Shown piece by piece: positions 1 through 10,800 of a stretch of DNA of 64,000 nt. Source of the DNA: Euryodendron excelsum (lineage: Eukaryota; Streptophyta; Magnoliopsida; Ericales; Pentaphylacaceae); assembly GCA_033060915.1 (NCBI GenBank), contig CM065389.1:9104501-9168500 (forward strand). The letters run 5' to 3'. The notes under the pieces were generated by a model. The model was not told where the DNA came from. It searched no databases and was given only the letters and a program-made list of their open reading frames with translations. Within the stretch, counting starts at the first letter, position 1. Every line of letters begins with the position of its first letter. The translations under genes were made by a program, and so were the position numbers.

Positions 1-600
1 AGAAAAGCCTCTTTTATCTCCAAAGCATACTTCTTGACCTGAATAATACTCCCTTGGGTGGTATTCTCATAGTTTTCAAAAACTTTTTTGTTTCTATCAA
101 TCCAGATTTGCCAAATGGAAGTAGCAAACAGTGTAGTCCAAGACAGAATCTGCTGTTAGGGGCTCTTCTTTCTAAGATTTTTTGATATCCACTCAAAGGA
201 TAGGCTTTTCTCTCTCTTTTAGAAGCCACTGATTACTCTTCAAGCCACTCCAAAGTTTTTGGCCTTAAAACATTCTCTAAACAAATGGTTTAGAGTTTCA
301 CTATGACAATTGCATCTGGGGCAAAGATCATTAGTGTCAAGACCTCTCTACCAACTCTCATAACATTAATTAACAACTTATCATGTATGGTTTCCAGACG
401 AAAGTTTTAAGTTTTTGGAGAATTTTCATTTTTCAAATCCAGCTTCAATTAGTATAAGCAACATTTCTATCATTCAAATTATCAGATAAAATCATAAACT
501 GAAGTTATGGAAAACTTGCCATTGGAGTCTGCAGCCCATCTCCCACTTTAGAGAGAGAGTAGCATATCTCCCATCTATGAAGGACCCAAAATACCAAATC
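1..600 (-). mobile_element. LINE (non-LTR retrotransposon) 3' relic, runs off the left edge
   Basis: Read on the minus strand, about 245-345 encodes LDTNDLCPRCNCHSETLNHL followed by FRECFKAKNFGVA. The Cys and His spacing is that of the zf-RVT domain found after the reverse transcriptase of plant LINEs. Further left the frame gives WTTLFATSIWQIWIDRNKKV and FENYENTTQGSI, the usual LINE segment after zf-RVT. On the other side, KLDLKNENSPKTLKTFVWKP at about 400-450 fits the stretch just before the zinc finger. The frame is broken by stops, so this is a dead copy. No 3' tail or target-site duplication is visible because the element leaves the window. The upper limit near 600 is approximate. Confidence 0.75.
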
Positions 601-1489
601 AGTCCTCGTGGTCATGAATAGTCTGACGTGTCACGCTACGATTGGTCAGTGTAACGATTGCAGAGCACTCGGACTTCGGTTAAACCATGGAGGATGGAGA
701 CAGTAAGTGCCCAAATATTAGGTGTCCGTATATATATAGGACCTATCCCACTGTTAAATGGGTCCTTGATGTTTTGGAGGCTGGCGTTAGAGCAAATATA
801 TACCTTTCTAAAACACAAAGATTGAATTGAATTGATACACTCAGTCCTATTTTCAATGATTATATGATTTGTGTTTTCCATTTTATTATCTACTCTTCAA
901 ACCCCACATTGCCAAAAGGGCCTGAACTTCAAATGCCTATGAATAAACCCTATATCTGTTAAAATCTTCACCTTTTAATGCCAACCTACTGCTTCAACTC
1001 ACACATTTAAGACAATGGGACCTAATCTGAAAATATCCATACAGCATGTAGAAATAATAACAGGTTATAGCTTGATCTCCGCCACCATTGCATCAAGTCC
1101 GAATTGTTCTCTGTTATTAAAGCATGGGATGAACTATTGGCATCTCAAAAACATATGACATGAACTAGCCGTCCACCATTTAGGATTTTGGACCACCATT
1201 GTGACCTATAAAGAGGTTGGTGAAGCTTTTTACTGAGTCACTCTCAAGCTATATCTAGATATTGTTTAGGTAGCTTGGTATACATCATTCCAACCGTTTC
1301 GTAATAGTTTAAGCTCTCGGGACAACTGGAAATTTAACATGGTAGTCTTTCAATCTTAGAATGGAACTATCATTGTAGCTATATTGATTCTGAATGTATA
1401 TACGTTTTAAATTTTAAAGTTTACTTGTACAAGTGAGCATGTGATTGAGGACCCTTGGATCACTTCCAATCTTTAAATTGAGCACAAAA
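601..1489. other. Non-coding stretch, no gene recognised
   Basis: An 81-codon open frame on the minus strand (636-881) has no recognisable family and no splice context. The region is moderately AT-rich. Nothing else could be supported here. Confidence 0.5.
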
Positions 1490-1652
1490 AAAAAAAGCTA
1501 TGAAATTATAGAACATACAGAAAATTCATATACAATTTATTACCCTAATATTTAAAACAAAATATCTATCATGATGACTCTTAATTACAAAAATATCATT
1601 GTATAAATTTTCTATATAAATTTTTCAGAAAAAAAAAGCATTTTCCATTATA
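1490..1652 (+). mobile_element. Copy of the ~180-bp Mutator-like MITE family (family M180)
   Basis: This shares the family core: a run like TTAAAACAAAATATCTATCA, then ATGATGACTCTTAATTACAA, then an AAATTTTTYANAAAAA end and a terminal AGCATTTTCC. It matches the copy at 22357-22539, whose borders are defined by a 9-bp duplication. It is diverged and its ends are approximate. Confidence 0.6.
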
Positions 1653-1672
1653 GAATTTACTATTAGAATTTA

Positions 1673-2431
1673 GGGTAATTACAATTTATCCTCTTATAAT
1701 TTAAGCCAAAATCAGATGACCCTTGTAGTTAGGGCTGTAAACGAGCCGACCCAAACTAAACAAAGAGTTGTTCAAACTGGGTTTGATAAGCTTAATGAGG
1801 TCAAAAATGTGGTCGAACTTGGTTTATTTAACTTTCGAGTCGAGCTTAAACGAGCTTTAATCCAGCCTATCACAAATAGTTTGAATTTTTAAGTGTATAT
1901 AATCTTATCGAACCGAGATCAAAAAATTAACGAGCTCTAAAATATATTAAGACTTGGTTTGTTTATATAACAAGCTGATCCCAAATGAACTTTTAATGAG
2001 TTGAACACAAGTTGAACTCGAGTAGTTTAGTTCGTTTTACAGCTCTACTTATTGTTTGTACTTATCTGTAAAATATATGAAAACCATTAAATTAAAAGAA
2101 AATTTTATCATATGAGTATTTTTGTCATTTTATCTCTCCAAATTAGATCAAAAAGACAATTTGGCTATTTTATGCCAAATTAAAGAGTTATCTTTTGAGG
2201 GATTTTTTTTTTTTTTTTTTTGTTATTTCACAAAATTTTCTTTTTAATGTTCTAATTTGGAGAAATAAAATGACGAAAATACCCCTATAACAAAATTTTC
2301 GTTAAATCTATTAGTTTTTATGCATTTTGTAGATTAGTCTAAAGCACAGGAGATCATATGTTTACTTTTAAACCACAAGAAGATTATTTAATTTTGACTC
2401 AAATGAGAAAAGGATAAAGTATAATTACTCC
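1673..2431. mobile_element. Palindromic MITE with long terminal inverted repeats (family P400), interrupted by a hAT-like MITE
   Basis: The left end GGGTAATTACAATTTATCC and the right end TATAATTACTCC are inverted repeats of each other. The arms continue inward: TTTTGTCATTTTATCTCTCC pairs with GGAGAAATAAAATGACGAAA. The same element occurs at 40892-41354 and, more decayed, at 49326-49664 and 56500-56877. Here the left arm contains a 318-bp hAT-like element (1730-2047) and lacks part of the arm seen in the 40.9-kb copy. No clean target-site duplication was found. Confidence 0.7.
1730..2047. mobile_element. hAT-like MITE nested inside a P400 element
   Basis: The left end TAGGGCTGTAAACGAG and the reverse complement of the right end, TAGAGCTGTAAAACGAA, form a terminal inverted repeat of a kind common in plant hAT-derived MITEs. 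The flanking 8-mers are CTTGTAGT (1722-1729) and CTTATTGT (2048-2055), which match at 6 of 8 positions as expected for a decayed 8-bp hAT target-site duplication. There is no coding capacity. Confidence 0.75.
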
Positions 2432-4429
2432 TTAAAATTTTATTCCTCCAGGGCTGTCAAATGCGAACTGTCAAGAGTCTCAAGACCCTTGAATATAATT
2501 TGATTTTTTGCAAGACTTAAGACATCCAAAAAAAACATCTTGTAGTCCAATGCCAACATTACCAATTTAGTATTTATAGTTCACATTCCATAATCAAATG
2601 CAGAGCATGCCTCAAACTAGGGCTGGTTTCAAATAATATATTGCATTTAATACAGCAATCATATTCATGTACCAAAAGTCAAAACACTCACCACGGGAGT
2701 AGATGGTGGGTGCCTAAAAATCATGATTGGGAGTCGAGAAAGAGTCCACTGACCATCGAAATGAAATGAAATCAACTTGGATAAGGATTGTATCATTGCA
2801 CAGTAGCTATTATTGTTAACGAAGAGCACTTGATGAACGAGCAATGGATGGGCAGCTCGTTTTCCCAGAAACTTCCTTGCGGGAAGATAATTAGAGCAGT
2901 TTCTTTTCTTCTTCTGCACAATTGGTGAATCTGCAGTCTTGCGGTCTAACACGAAACCAAAGAAAAGTGTCAAGACTCGGGACCATTTTCCAAGTACTAT
3001 GGATCGGATGCAAAAATAATAATAATAATAAATAAAGCTAAGGCATGAAGATGGGTGAGGACTGTGAACTCATTTAGCTGCCTTGATCAAGTTGTTGGAC
3101 AGAAATTGAATTAAAAACACTAGCACAAACATGCACAAAGAATACCATCAAGAAGCCATCAACTTCAATTGTGCAATGAGTATGAGAAAGGCTGAAAGTG
3201 ATAGAATATTCAAATTCAAAGCTATCCCATGAAGAAAACGGTGATCAAATGCTCTAAAAATACATTAAATGCCATTGCAGATGAAACATAGGCCATCACA
3301 ATTGTGTTTGTGATGTTCATAAGAGCAGTTGACGAGGAATCAAGCTAACAAACAATTTTTTAGTCGGTTTTTGATGACCCTGTTCATCAAACAACACATT
3401 TTTTACTCCTGCTGGACAGAAGCAATAATGATTACTCCAGTTTTGGAGCTCTCCATGTATAATTCTTGACATGATCATAGTGAAGATCTACTAAAACACA
3501 GTTGCATGAATTCATCCATATCTATTAGGTCAATTTTACACTCCACGTTATCAGACTCATTAAATAATTAAAAACATTAAAGCACATGCCTACACATACA
3601 AAAACAACTCAATTGATGTCTACACTTGTGTAAAAACAAGATTGAATATCCAAATTGATTTACTAGAATTTTCAGTTGAAACACTGTTCTCATGTGCTGT
3701 TGCTTCTAATGGCTTAATATTTCCAATTAGCAATACTTTCAGCATTCCAATCTAGAATGAATGAACGAACTTTTATGAATATACATCCTTGTTGCTCTTG
3801 TACTCTACTTTCCAGCGCAATATCTGGAGAACAGAATCTATTTATTCATTTCTTCAAGAACGGAATGGCAACTCATATGTAATAGCATACACCCAATTGT
3901 GAAATTTTCTTACGAAGTTCAAATAATTAAAACTAAGGACAAAACTGAGGTACCTGTCAATCAGGAATAGCAGCTGATTTTATTTGGTTCAACTTGATGA
4001 GCTGGTAACCATGTCCTGTCTCTGCTGCAATGCTGATGATCCAGCAAAAGTTACATGGCATTTGAGATAGCTTGCAAAAGCACTAGCCTCTCCCCTTCTG
4101 GTATCGCGCCTCAACGTCAGGACAATATCCTAGACTTTCCAGCTAACAGTTTATGGACTGACAGTCTGATATTGCCAACAATGGAAATCTAACGAGGTTT
4201 CCTTCCCACTCTGGCAATTCCAGAAGTTTTGGATACACTAGAAAATTCCAGGCTCTTCAATTTGGTGATGACATGGGGTCCCTATGGGAGAGATGCCATC
4301 TCTGGACACGTTAGAATGTTCAGACTTCAGATGGCGTAAATCAGATTAGGACAATGCATAACGGAAAAAGAGCTCCAGGGCCGTGAGGTGTATCAAAAAG
4401 ATTGGGGAAGTCAAAAATAGTTAGAATTC
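2432..4429. other. 3' flank of the resistance gene; no protein gene recognised
   Basis: This lies downstream of the minus-strand CNL gene and is less repetitive than most of the window, so part of it is probably 3' UTR or genuine single-copy spacer. A 102-codon minus-strand open frame (2665-2973) has no recognisable domain. A good minus-strand splice-donor sequence (CAG|GTACCT) occurs near 3955, compatible with a spliced 3' UTR. That is inference only. Confidence 0.4.
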
Positions 4430-7400
4430 TTATGACCGAAATGATTTCAGCCTTTTCAGGCCTTTTATGCTTTCCTTGGGCAAAGGGCTAAGACGAGGGC
4501 ACTGAACAATCTCCAAGTTCTCCAAAGACGTCAGTTGTAGCAATCCATGTGGCAGAGTTTCCAGCTCGTGACATCCATGAATGGTCAATGATTTTAGGGC
4601 AGCAAGGACACCTAAACTTGTAGGCAGTGAGCTGAGTTGGGGGCAGGAGCTAACTGTTAAAGAAGTGAGAAGGGAATTGTTTTGCAGCAATGATTTTGGT
4701 ATGTAGAGTAGCTCTGGGAAGATGTCTATAACAAGGCTGGAAAGTGAGTTCAGCTTTGCTGCTGGCCCCAATATCGTTTCATTGCAGTCACGCAGCTCCA
4801 AATGTTGTAGAGATGGAAAGCGTGGCATATTTGTCAACTTTGGGCAATTCATGATGGTTAGTCTGTCCAGACAAAGGAATGCTCCTGTTGAATCCAAGCT
4901 TTCCCAAGTACTTAATTCCGGGAAATCTCTGAGGGTTAGTTCTTTCAATGATGGAAATGGTGTTCTTCCTTCTTTACCATGGAAATCACTATCAATTTTC
5001 ACCACTGCATCCATTCCTTGCATGGTTAGAACCTTGAGCAATTGAAGTTGGCCGAGAGTGGGAAGACATTTGCATCTTCTGCAGTTGATAAGGACCAACT
5101 TCGTCAAATTTGGGAGCATGGCATGGTCCATCCATTGCGGAAACACCGTGCCTGAGTATTCATTTAGAGACAACCTCTTCAAATTGGGGTTTGGCTGAAG
5201 ACATCTGAACACCATGCCTGAGTATTCATTGCTGCTATATCCTTCCGCAATCAGGCCAGATGAATGATGGTCCAAATTCCTTTCATCGTCATTTCCCCAT
5301 GATAGTGCCAATGAGTGAAGTTGCTTGTTCTGTAAGCACAGAGCTGTTACAAATTTTCCTACATTCTCCAAGTGTTTAATTTCTAACTCGCCCCGAAGCT
5401 CCAGATGCACAAGTTGAAAAAGACTTTGCTCTAGCGTGTGCCCAACGATAAAGATTGTCAGTGTCTGAAGGTTCCTTAACTTTCCAACGTTGGCTGGCAT
5501 GTGCGTGAGTCTCTCACAGTCCTTTACATTCAGATGTCGCATGTTTATCAAATTTGATGTTCCACTCGGCAACTCCATAAGATCTTTACAACCCGATAAG
5601 TTCAGCGTCTGCAAATTACAGAGGTGAGAAACAGATTCAGGTAACCTTTGAATAGGAGTGTTGGAGAGGTCCAGATATCTCAATAGCATCAAGTCACCAA
5701 TGGATTTATGGAGCAATTTAATGCCACATCCACTTAAATTGAGCACTCTCTGGTGCCCGAGGAGTGGAATCAAAGTAGCAAGGGCTTTCCCAGAGTCATC
5801 TCCCGGACACAGCAAATTGAGAGTTCGCAATTTCTTCGCTCCAAATGAGGCTCCCAGAAGCAAAAGAGAGTTAAGATTGCCCTCCACTGATAGATGACGA
5901 ACTTGTGCATGATTAGCCCATGACAGAGATGGAGGATGATTGTGCCGTAGAATCAAGATTTCATTTCTAGTTATATGTTTTGCAAGATCATGAATAAGAT
6001 CATGCATTTTAAACTCTGTTATCTCACCATCATCGCTTTCTCTAATGACCTGAAAGAAAGACATGGACAGCAAATCTTTGAAATAATCATTACCAGTGTC
6101 CTCCATCCTTTTACTGGAAATCCCATCCCCAGGTGATTGAATCAAGCCTTCTGCAATCCATTGATGAATCAACCTCTCCTTACTTATCTCATAGCCTTTA
6201 GGAAATACTGCACAGTACTCAAAGCAACGTTTTAGGTATGGTGGCAAATGATTGTAGCTCAGTCTTAGGATAGGCAAAATACTGCTGTCACACAAATCTG
6301 AAAGTTCACTCTGTTGCACATATAACCACTCGCTCTCATCTCTCTTGAAGCGCATGAGGGTGCCAAGAACCTTGGCTGCCAAGGGCACGCCTCTGCACTT
6401 ATTAAGGATCTGTCTACCGATGGATACTAGGATCGGATAAGCTGTTTCTTCTCCCTCAGAAAAAGCTTGTTGCTTGAACAAATTCCAACAGTCCTCATCC
6501 ATTAGGGCTTGCAAATGGTATGGGATGGTTGTGCTCATTATATCTGCAACAACATTGCTCCGTGTGGTTACTATGATTTTGCTCCCGTCCGTGCCCCTTC
6601 TTGCTAATGGGTTTCTCAACTTCTCCCACTCGTGTAAATTTTGGTTCCAGACATCGTCTAGCACGAGTAGGTACCTCTTACCGCGCAGTGATTCCTGCAA
6701 CTGAGACTGCAGCACGCCCAATTGTGAGGATTCACATTTGACCCTCGCTGCATAATCCAATATATTGGTGATTACCTTCCTCACATTGAAATTAAATGTA
6801 TTATTCACCGATACCCACATCCTTAGATCGAAATGGCTCGTCACCCTTTCATCATTGTAAACCAATTGAGCTAGGGTTGTCTTACCAATTCCACCCATTC
6901 CCACAATTGATATAACCGATGGAATTTCTGCTCTTCTGTGGTTGGATTTGGATGAGGATCTGGATGACGAAGACGATGACGATGATAATAACATTTCAAC
7001 TATACTCTCTACATCTTCTTCTCTACCAAAGACCTCTGACTCATTGACATATGGTCCTGTTTCCCGTCTATCTCCAGTATCATATCTTCTATGAATGAAA
7101 GCATCTCTCAATTGAAATTCGGACATTTCTCTGGCTATGTCATCTAACCTCTCTCGGATATCCCTCAATTCTCGTAACATCTTAAAGCGATTGAGAAATG
7201 GTTGGAGAGTCAAAGACCATACCTTGTTGTTGTTCCTCCATATTTGTCTTCGAAGAGCTCGAGTGGTGAGCAAGTCCAACAAGTCATCAGCATCGTAAGC
7301 AACATCTTTGAGCTTCTTCAACCAAAGCTTCACCTTTCCGTCTCTCAGCTGTCGCTCTTCGGCGTCTTCAATCACGGCCTGAATGGTCAGCCACCGGTCC

Positions 7401-7516
7401 TGGAGCTTCTTGATCTCCTTCTTGAATTCTCTGTTGGATTGGAGTTTGCTGAGGATAGGAGATGCCAACTTTTCAAAGACCACTCGTAGAAGAGGAGCTA
7501 AAACCAGAGACTCCAT
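4430..7516 (-). CDS. CC-NB-ARC-LRR (CNL) disease-resistance protein, RGA-like
   Basis: An intracellular immune receptor of 1028 aa in a single exon. The start is the ATG at 7514-7516 (MESLVLAPLL); the codon before it is TTG. The N-terminal coiled-coil/Rx-type region (about 1-150) contains the EDVID-like segment DVAYDADDLLD (71-81). NB-ARC motifs appear in order: P-loop GMGGIGKTT (about 206-214), RNBS-A around HFDLRMWVSV, kinase-2 LLVLDDVW (283-290), RNBS-B GSKIIVTTR, GLPL as GVPLAAK (376-382), RNBS-D CFEYCAVFPKGYE, and MHD (504-506). About 540-1028 are irregular leucine-rich repeats of the LxxLxxLxL type. All nucleotide-binding motifs are intact, so the product should be functional as a nucleotide switch. 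Oddities are an eight-serine tract (178-185) just before NB-ARC and a small internal repeat (NEYSGMVF / NEYSGTVF) in the LRR. The class is certain; the pathogen recognised cannot be inferred. Confidence 0.95.
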   Translation of the reverse strand: MESLVLAPLLRVVFEKLASPILSKLQSNREFKKEIKKLQDRWLTIQAVIEDAEERQLRDGKVKLWLKKLKDVAYDADDLLDLLTTRALRRQIWRNNNKVWSLTLQPFLNRFKMLRELRDIRERLDDIAREMSEFQLRDAFIHRRYDTGDRRETGPYVNESEVFGREEDVESIVEMLLSSSSSSSSRSSSKSNHRRAEIPSVISIVGMGGIGKTTLAQLVYNDERVTSHFDLRMWVSVNNTFNFNVRKVITNILDYAARVKCESSQLGVLQSQLQESLRGKRYLLVLDDVWNQNLHEWEKLRNPLARRGTDGSKIIVTTRSNVVADIMSTTIPYHLQALMDEDCWNLFKQQAFSEGEETAYPILVSIGRQILNKCRGVPLAAKVLGTLMRFKRDESEWLYVQQSELSDLCDSSILPILRLSYNHLPPYLKRCFEYCAVFPKGYEISKERLIHQWIAEGLIQSPGDGISSKRMEDTGNDYFKDLLSMSFFQVIRESDDGEITEFKMHDLIHDLAKHITRNEILILRHNHPPSLSWANHAQVRHLSVEGNLNSLLLLGASFGAKKLRTLNLLCPGDDSGKALATLIPLLGHQRVLNLSGCGIKLLHKSIGDLMLLRYLDLSNTPIQRLPESVSHLCNLQTLNLSGCKDLMELPSGTSNLINMRHLNVKDCERLTHMPANVGKLRNLQTLTIFIVGHTLEQSLFQLVHLELRGELEIKHLENVGKFVTALCLQNKQLHSLALSWGNDDERNLDHHSSGLIAEGYSSNEYSGMVFRCLQPNPNLKRLSLNEYSGTVFPQWMDHAMLPNLTKLVLINCRRCKCLPTLGQLQLLKVLTMQGMDAVVKIDSDFHGKEGRTPFPSLKELTLRDFPELSTWESLDSTGAFLCLDRLTIMNCPKLTNMPRFPSLQHLELRDCNETILGPAAKLNSLSSLVIDIFPELLYIPKSLLQNNSLLTSLTVSSCPQLSSLPTSLGVLAALKSLTIHGCHELETLPHGLLQLTSLENLEIVQCPRLSPLPKESIKGLKRLKSFRS

Positions 7517-8014
7517 CAATATATCTCAACTAGGAGTAACCGTCCCAAGTTCTATAAGGTTGATGATTACCAAAAGCAAAGAAGTTCTATTAGGTTTGGG
7601 CACCTCACACACACTCCAAACTGCGAGAATTCATATCAGCAAATTTGATTTTGTTCCATAAAATCCACATGTTTGAAACTTCAAAATTCTCTCTCTCCCG
7701 AGACAGAGATCCTTTTATTTTCCGGTGGAGGCTGCAATTGCACTGCGTCGTTTGCATCTTGCAAGGGCTTAAGCCGGGGTAGCTCCCCTGTCAAAATTTT
7801 TAAGAATTTTATTTTGACCTAGAATTTAAAAAAATTTCAATTTGTTCCTCTGATAATTTGTAATGCTCATTAAACACTAAAAAATTCATATTTTACTTAT
7901 AATTTTAGAAATGTATTTCAATTTACTCTTTAAGGATTTATAAAAGTCACTCTTAAATAGTTATTGTTTTAAAATCTCTTTTTATATATTATATATAAAG
8001 TTATTTTTCAAAGC
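7517..8014. other. Upstream region of the resistance gene
   Basis: This is the 5' side of the minus-strand CNL gene. It is AT-rich with a short GC-richer block near 7680-7800. No certain TATA box or intron was identified. The 5' UTR probably lies within the first 200 bp. Confidence 0.4.
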
Positions 8015-8135
8015 ATTTTATTTCAAAACAAACACTCATAATAACACATTTTAATTAAAAAATGTAATATTACTATATCATTTTAATAAAATTTTATGTA
8101 CAAATTTTATGAAAAAATAGTATTTTTCATATATT
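8015..8135 (+). mobile_element. Truncated M180 MITE copy
   Basis: This contains the family core (TTTCAAAACAAACACTCATA, a run ending TTTTAATTAAAAAATG, ATATCATTTTAATAAAATTT and a terminal AAAAAATAGTATTTTTCAT). The 5' part is not recognisable. Confidence 0.5.
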
Positions 8136-9636
8136 TTGAATATATATATATATATATGCATGTATGAAAGTCAAGTGCTATACTACTGATTTGAAAATTT
8201 TATTTGGGCTATGGTTAATAATTGTTTTGGATGAATTTTTTAAATTCATCACTGGTGGTTTGTGTAGTCAAATTTAGTATACTATTAACTTTCGTACATG
8301 ATATATGAATGTAACCCCACTGTCACATAATAATTGTAGACTCCCTGAAACGAGACAAGTGTAAAAATAAACATTGCTTAAATTTTAAGAGGAATAAATG
8401 ATTCAATAATCTAAATCAAAATTATCATAAGGTTTGGGATCAGACGTTACCTCGCCTCCCCTCCATTCCATTTATTTATATTGGCTAATCACTCGTATGA
8501 ATAGAGTGCTATTGGATCTTAGTATTTAATCCCTGAATAATGATATATCATTTGTCAAACACTAAAAGCTGTATATAATTCGACGCTGTTCAATTAGCTT
8601 ATGAAGAAGTATTTGATTTCTCTCGACCACCGACGCAAAAATACCCCAGACTATCAAGCTAGCAGATGCTACTTCCTTATCCTTAACCGATGACTCCCAT
8701 TTCAACCGGAGCAAAATTCCTTTCTTGCCCTTTCTTTTTTATTTGGTTTGGACTTTCTTAGAGGACAAGAAAGACATTTGAAGTGTACAGTATAATGGCT
8801 GTTTTGCCCTTCTCTGATCTTTGTCTGTTGTGCTTTTTGTAACGGCAATATTGTAATTCGATTGGATGTGTGTACACGTATTCATATATTATATATTCAT
8901 ACATCTTAGACTTTTTGCAGGATTGGGGGACTACAGTTAGCCACGTTCCCTCCTTCCTTATATAGTATGGCCGTCTACTACAATTTTTTTATTAAGTTTT
9001 TTTTAAGTTTATAAATTAAAAAAATCAAATTTTTTTAAGTTTTTTATTTTTCTAATTTTATTTTAGTTAAAGATAAACAAAATAGAAAAGTAAAAGTCAA
9101 AAAAATTTAATTTTTTTACTAATAAGCTTAAAAAAAATTACGCAAAAAGTCGATACCAAACAGGCCCCATATAAAAAAGAGGCAATGAGTCTTTTGAGCT
9201 GGGTCAAAATTACTCTTTTGCCCTTTATTTTTGTATTACTGAGTTTACTTTATGTTTGTGTTGGAGGATAATTAGGATATTTTATCTTTTTCTCTCAAAT
9301 CTAAATAATATTGCTTGGCCCGCTAATTTAAAAAAAAAACAAATTTAGTGAAAAAATAATACCTTCATTTTAGGTACTATTTTTACCTTTTCTTAAATTC
9401 AATGAGTCTCTTACTATAGAGCTTAAATTAATTAAGTGACAGTAGTTAATAGTTAAAATAATAGCACCACTAATATAATGTCGTCATATTAATTTATGCA
9501 TAGCATTTATATAAATGTAGTTACTATATAAGAGTAATTTTTACTATATTCTCTCTCCCTCTCTACCATAGGCCCAGCTGACCCAGCTGAGTTGTTCAAC
9601 AGGAGGCGGACAGCATGGTAGAAGTCTTCTTTGTAT
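8136..9636. other. AT-rich intergenic region with one MITE-like hairpin
   Basis: No coding sequence was recognised. Between about 8985 and 9175 a self-complementary T-rich/A-rich stretch ends in TACCAAACAGGCCCCATAT. That resembles the inverted GGCCTGTTTGGTA end common in plant hAT MITEs, but the left partner end is missing, so it would be a truncated copy. (AT)n tracts occur near 8143-8156. Confidence 0.4.
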
Positions 9637-9760
9637 AAAATAACATGCCAAATTAGTGTATTTTATTTCAAAATGAAAATATGTATCAAGATGACTCTTA
9701 TTAAATGTGTTGGTCACATTATTTTGATGGGTTTTTTATATAATTTTTTTCTAAAATTAA
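9637..9760 (+). mobile_element. Diverged M180 MITE copy
   Basis: It holds ATTTCAAAATGAAAATATGT, ATCAAGATGACTCTTATTAA and CACATTATTTTGATGGGTTT in the family order. It is diverged and its ends are unclear. Confidence 0.45.
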
Positions 9761-10069
9761 AAATTTACTATGTGAGAACATATGTGTGTGTGTATATATA
9801 TATATTTTTGTTAACTGGGTGTTTGAATCAATTTGTGTGCAACTCGACTAATCGTGATATTGGTGTAGTCTCTCGTTTAACCCAAATTAGGTAATTAATA
9901 GACCAAAGGCCTTGGAAAAATTCTTACGCTTGATAAAAGTCAAACTCCTAACCTTCTTTTGAGAAGCCATCAGTTCTGGCCAACTGGACTAGTGAATTGG
10001 TTAGAACATATATATATATACATTGATAATACAATGAATTTGTACGTCATTCCCGACCTCTAATACAAA

Positions 10070-10560
10070 CGCTTGAAGAGATGGATCCTCCTGCTAGGGA
10101 CACCGGTGTGGTGACTGCCAAAAACACTCCAATGCCAAAGTTAGACTAGAGATAAATGGGTAAAGTAACAATGCTCAAGAGTTGATGTGTCTCATACCTC
10201 TATTGAAGATGATGACTACCCTCTTTATAGGGATGTTGGCAGGGAGTATGACTTGAATTGTGGGCACCTTAATGGGAGAGATGATCGTGCCCCTAGATTG
10301 TGTGTCATGCCTTCATGTTAGGCCTCATAAGTCATGCCTCCAGTGAGGGATGAAACCGCTTCCATCATGGGATTGTGAAGGCCGACTATCAGGCGAGAAT
10401 TTCGGAGTACGTGCCTTAGTGGTGGCGCCTGATACGCTACTGGTGCTCTGTCCTCAAAAGTTTGTCGGCAGGCCTGCTCAAAGAGTTTAAGGGCGCGGGT
10501 TAGGATCGCCGCTTGGGCTTGCCTGGTCTGTTCATTAGGAGTAGACCAGCTAACCTTGTT
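10070..10560 (-). mobile_element. LTR-like retrotransposon relic
   Basis: A GC-richer island in AT-rich DNA. It contains the block ACCGGTGTGGTGACTGCCAA..CTCCAATGCCAAAGTTAG, followed by a minus-strand TATA-like CTATAAAGAGG (about 10210-10225). The same block order occurs at 24655-24790, with roughly three quarters identity over the first 43 bases. This arrangement is typical of plant LTRs read backwards, so the relic is probably a solo or truncated LTR on the minus strand. No TG..CA ends, duplication or coding part was found. Confidence 0.45.
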
Positions 10561-10800
10561 ATATTATTAACTTACATAGTCTGCCCATTGGAAGCATACC
10601 AAGTAGACTTCTTGTATTATCATACGTTTATATGTATACAAGATCCTCTGATATGCTTCTCTAGTCTGCCTTCCACGGTATGAGAAGTAGCCCCATGCAT
10701 CACGAATGGAGTGATATCTAAATTCAAAGTCTTAAAATTGTATTCAGAACTTGTTTTTACCCACTAATCTGAGAAAGGGGATATGGATAGAGACTTGAAG

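Noticed and set aside
7517..7519. Extending the resistance protein by one residue from TTG
   Set aside because: The codon is TTG, not ATG; plant nuclear genes start at ATG and the ATG at 7514-7516 fits the usual CNL N-terminus.
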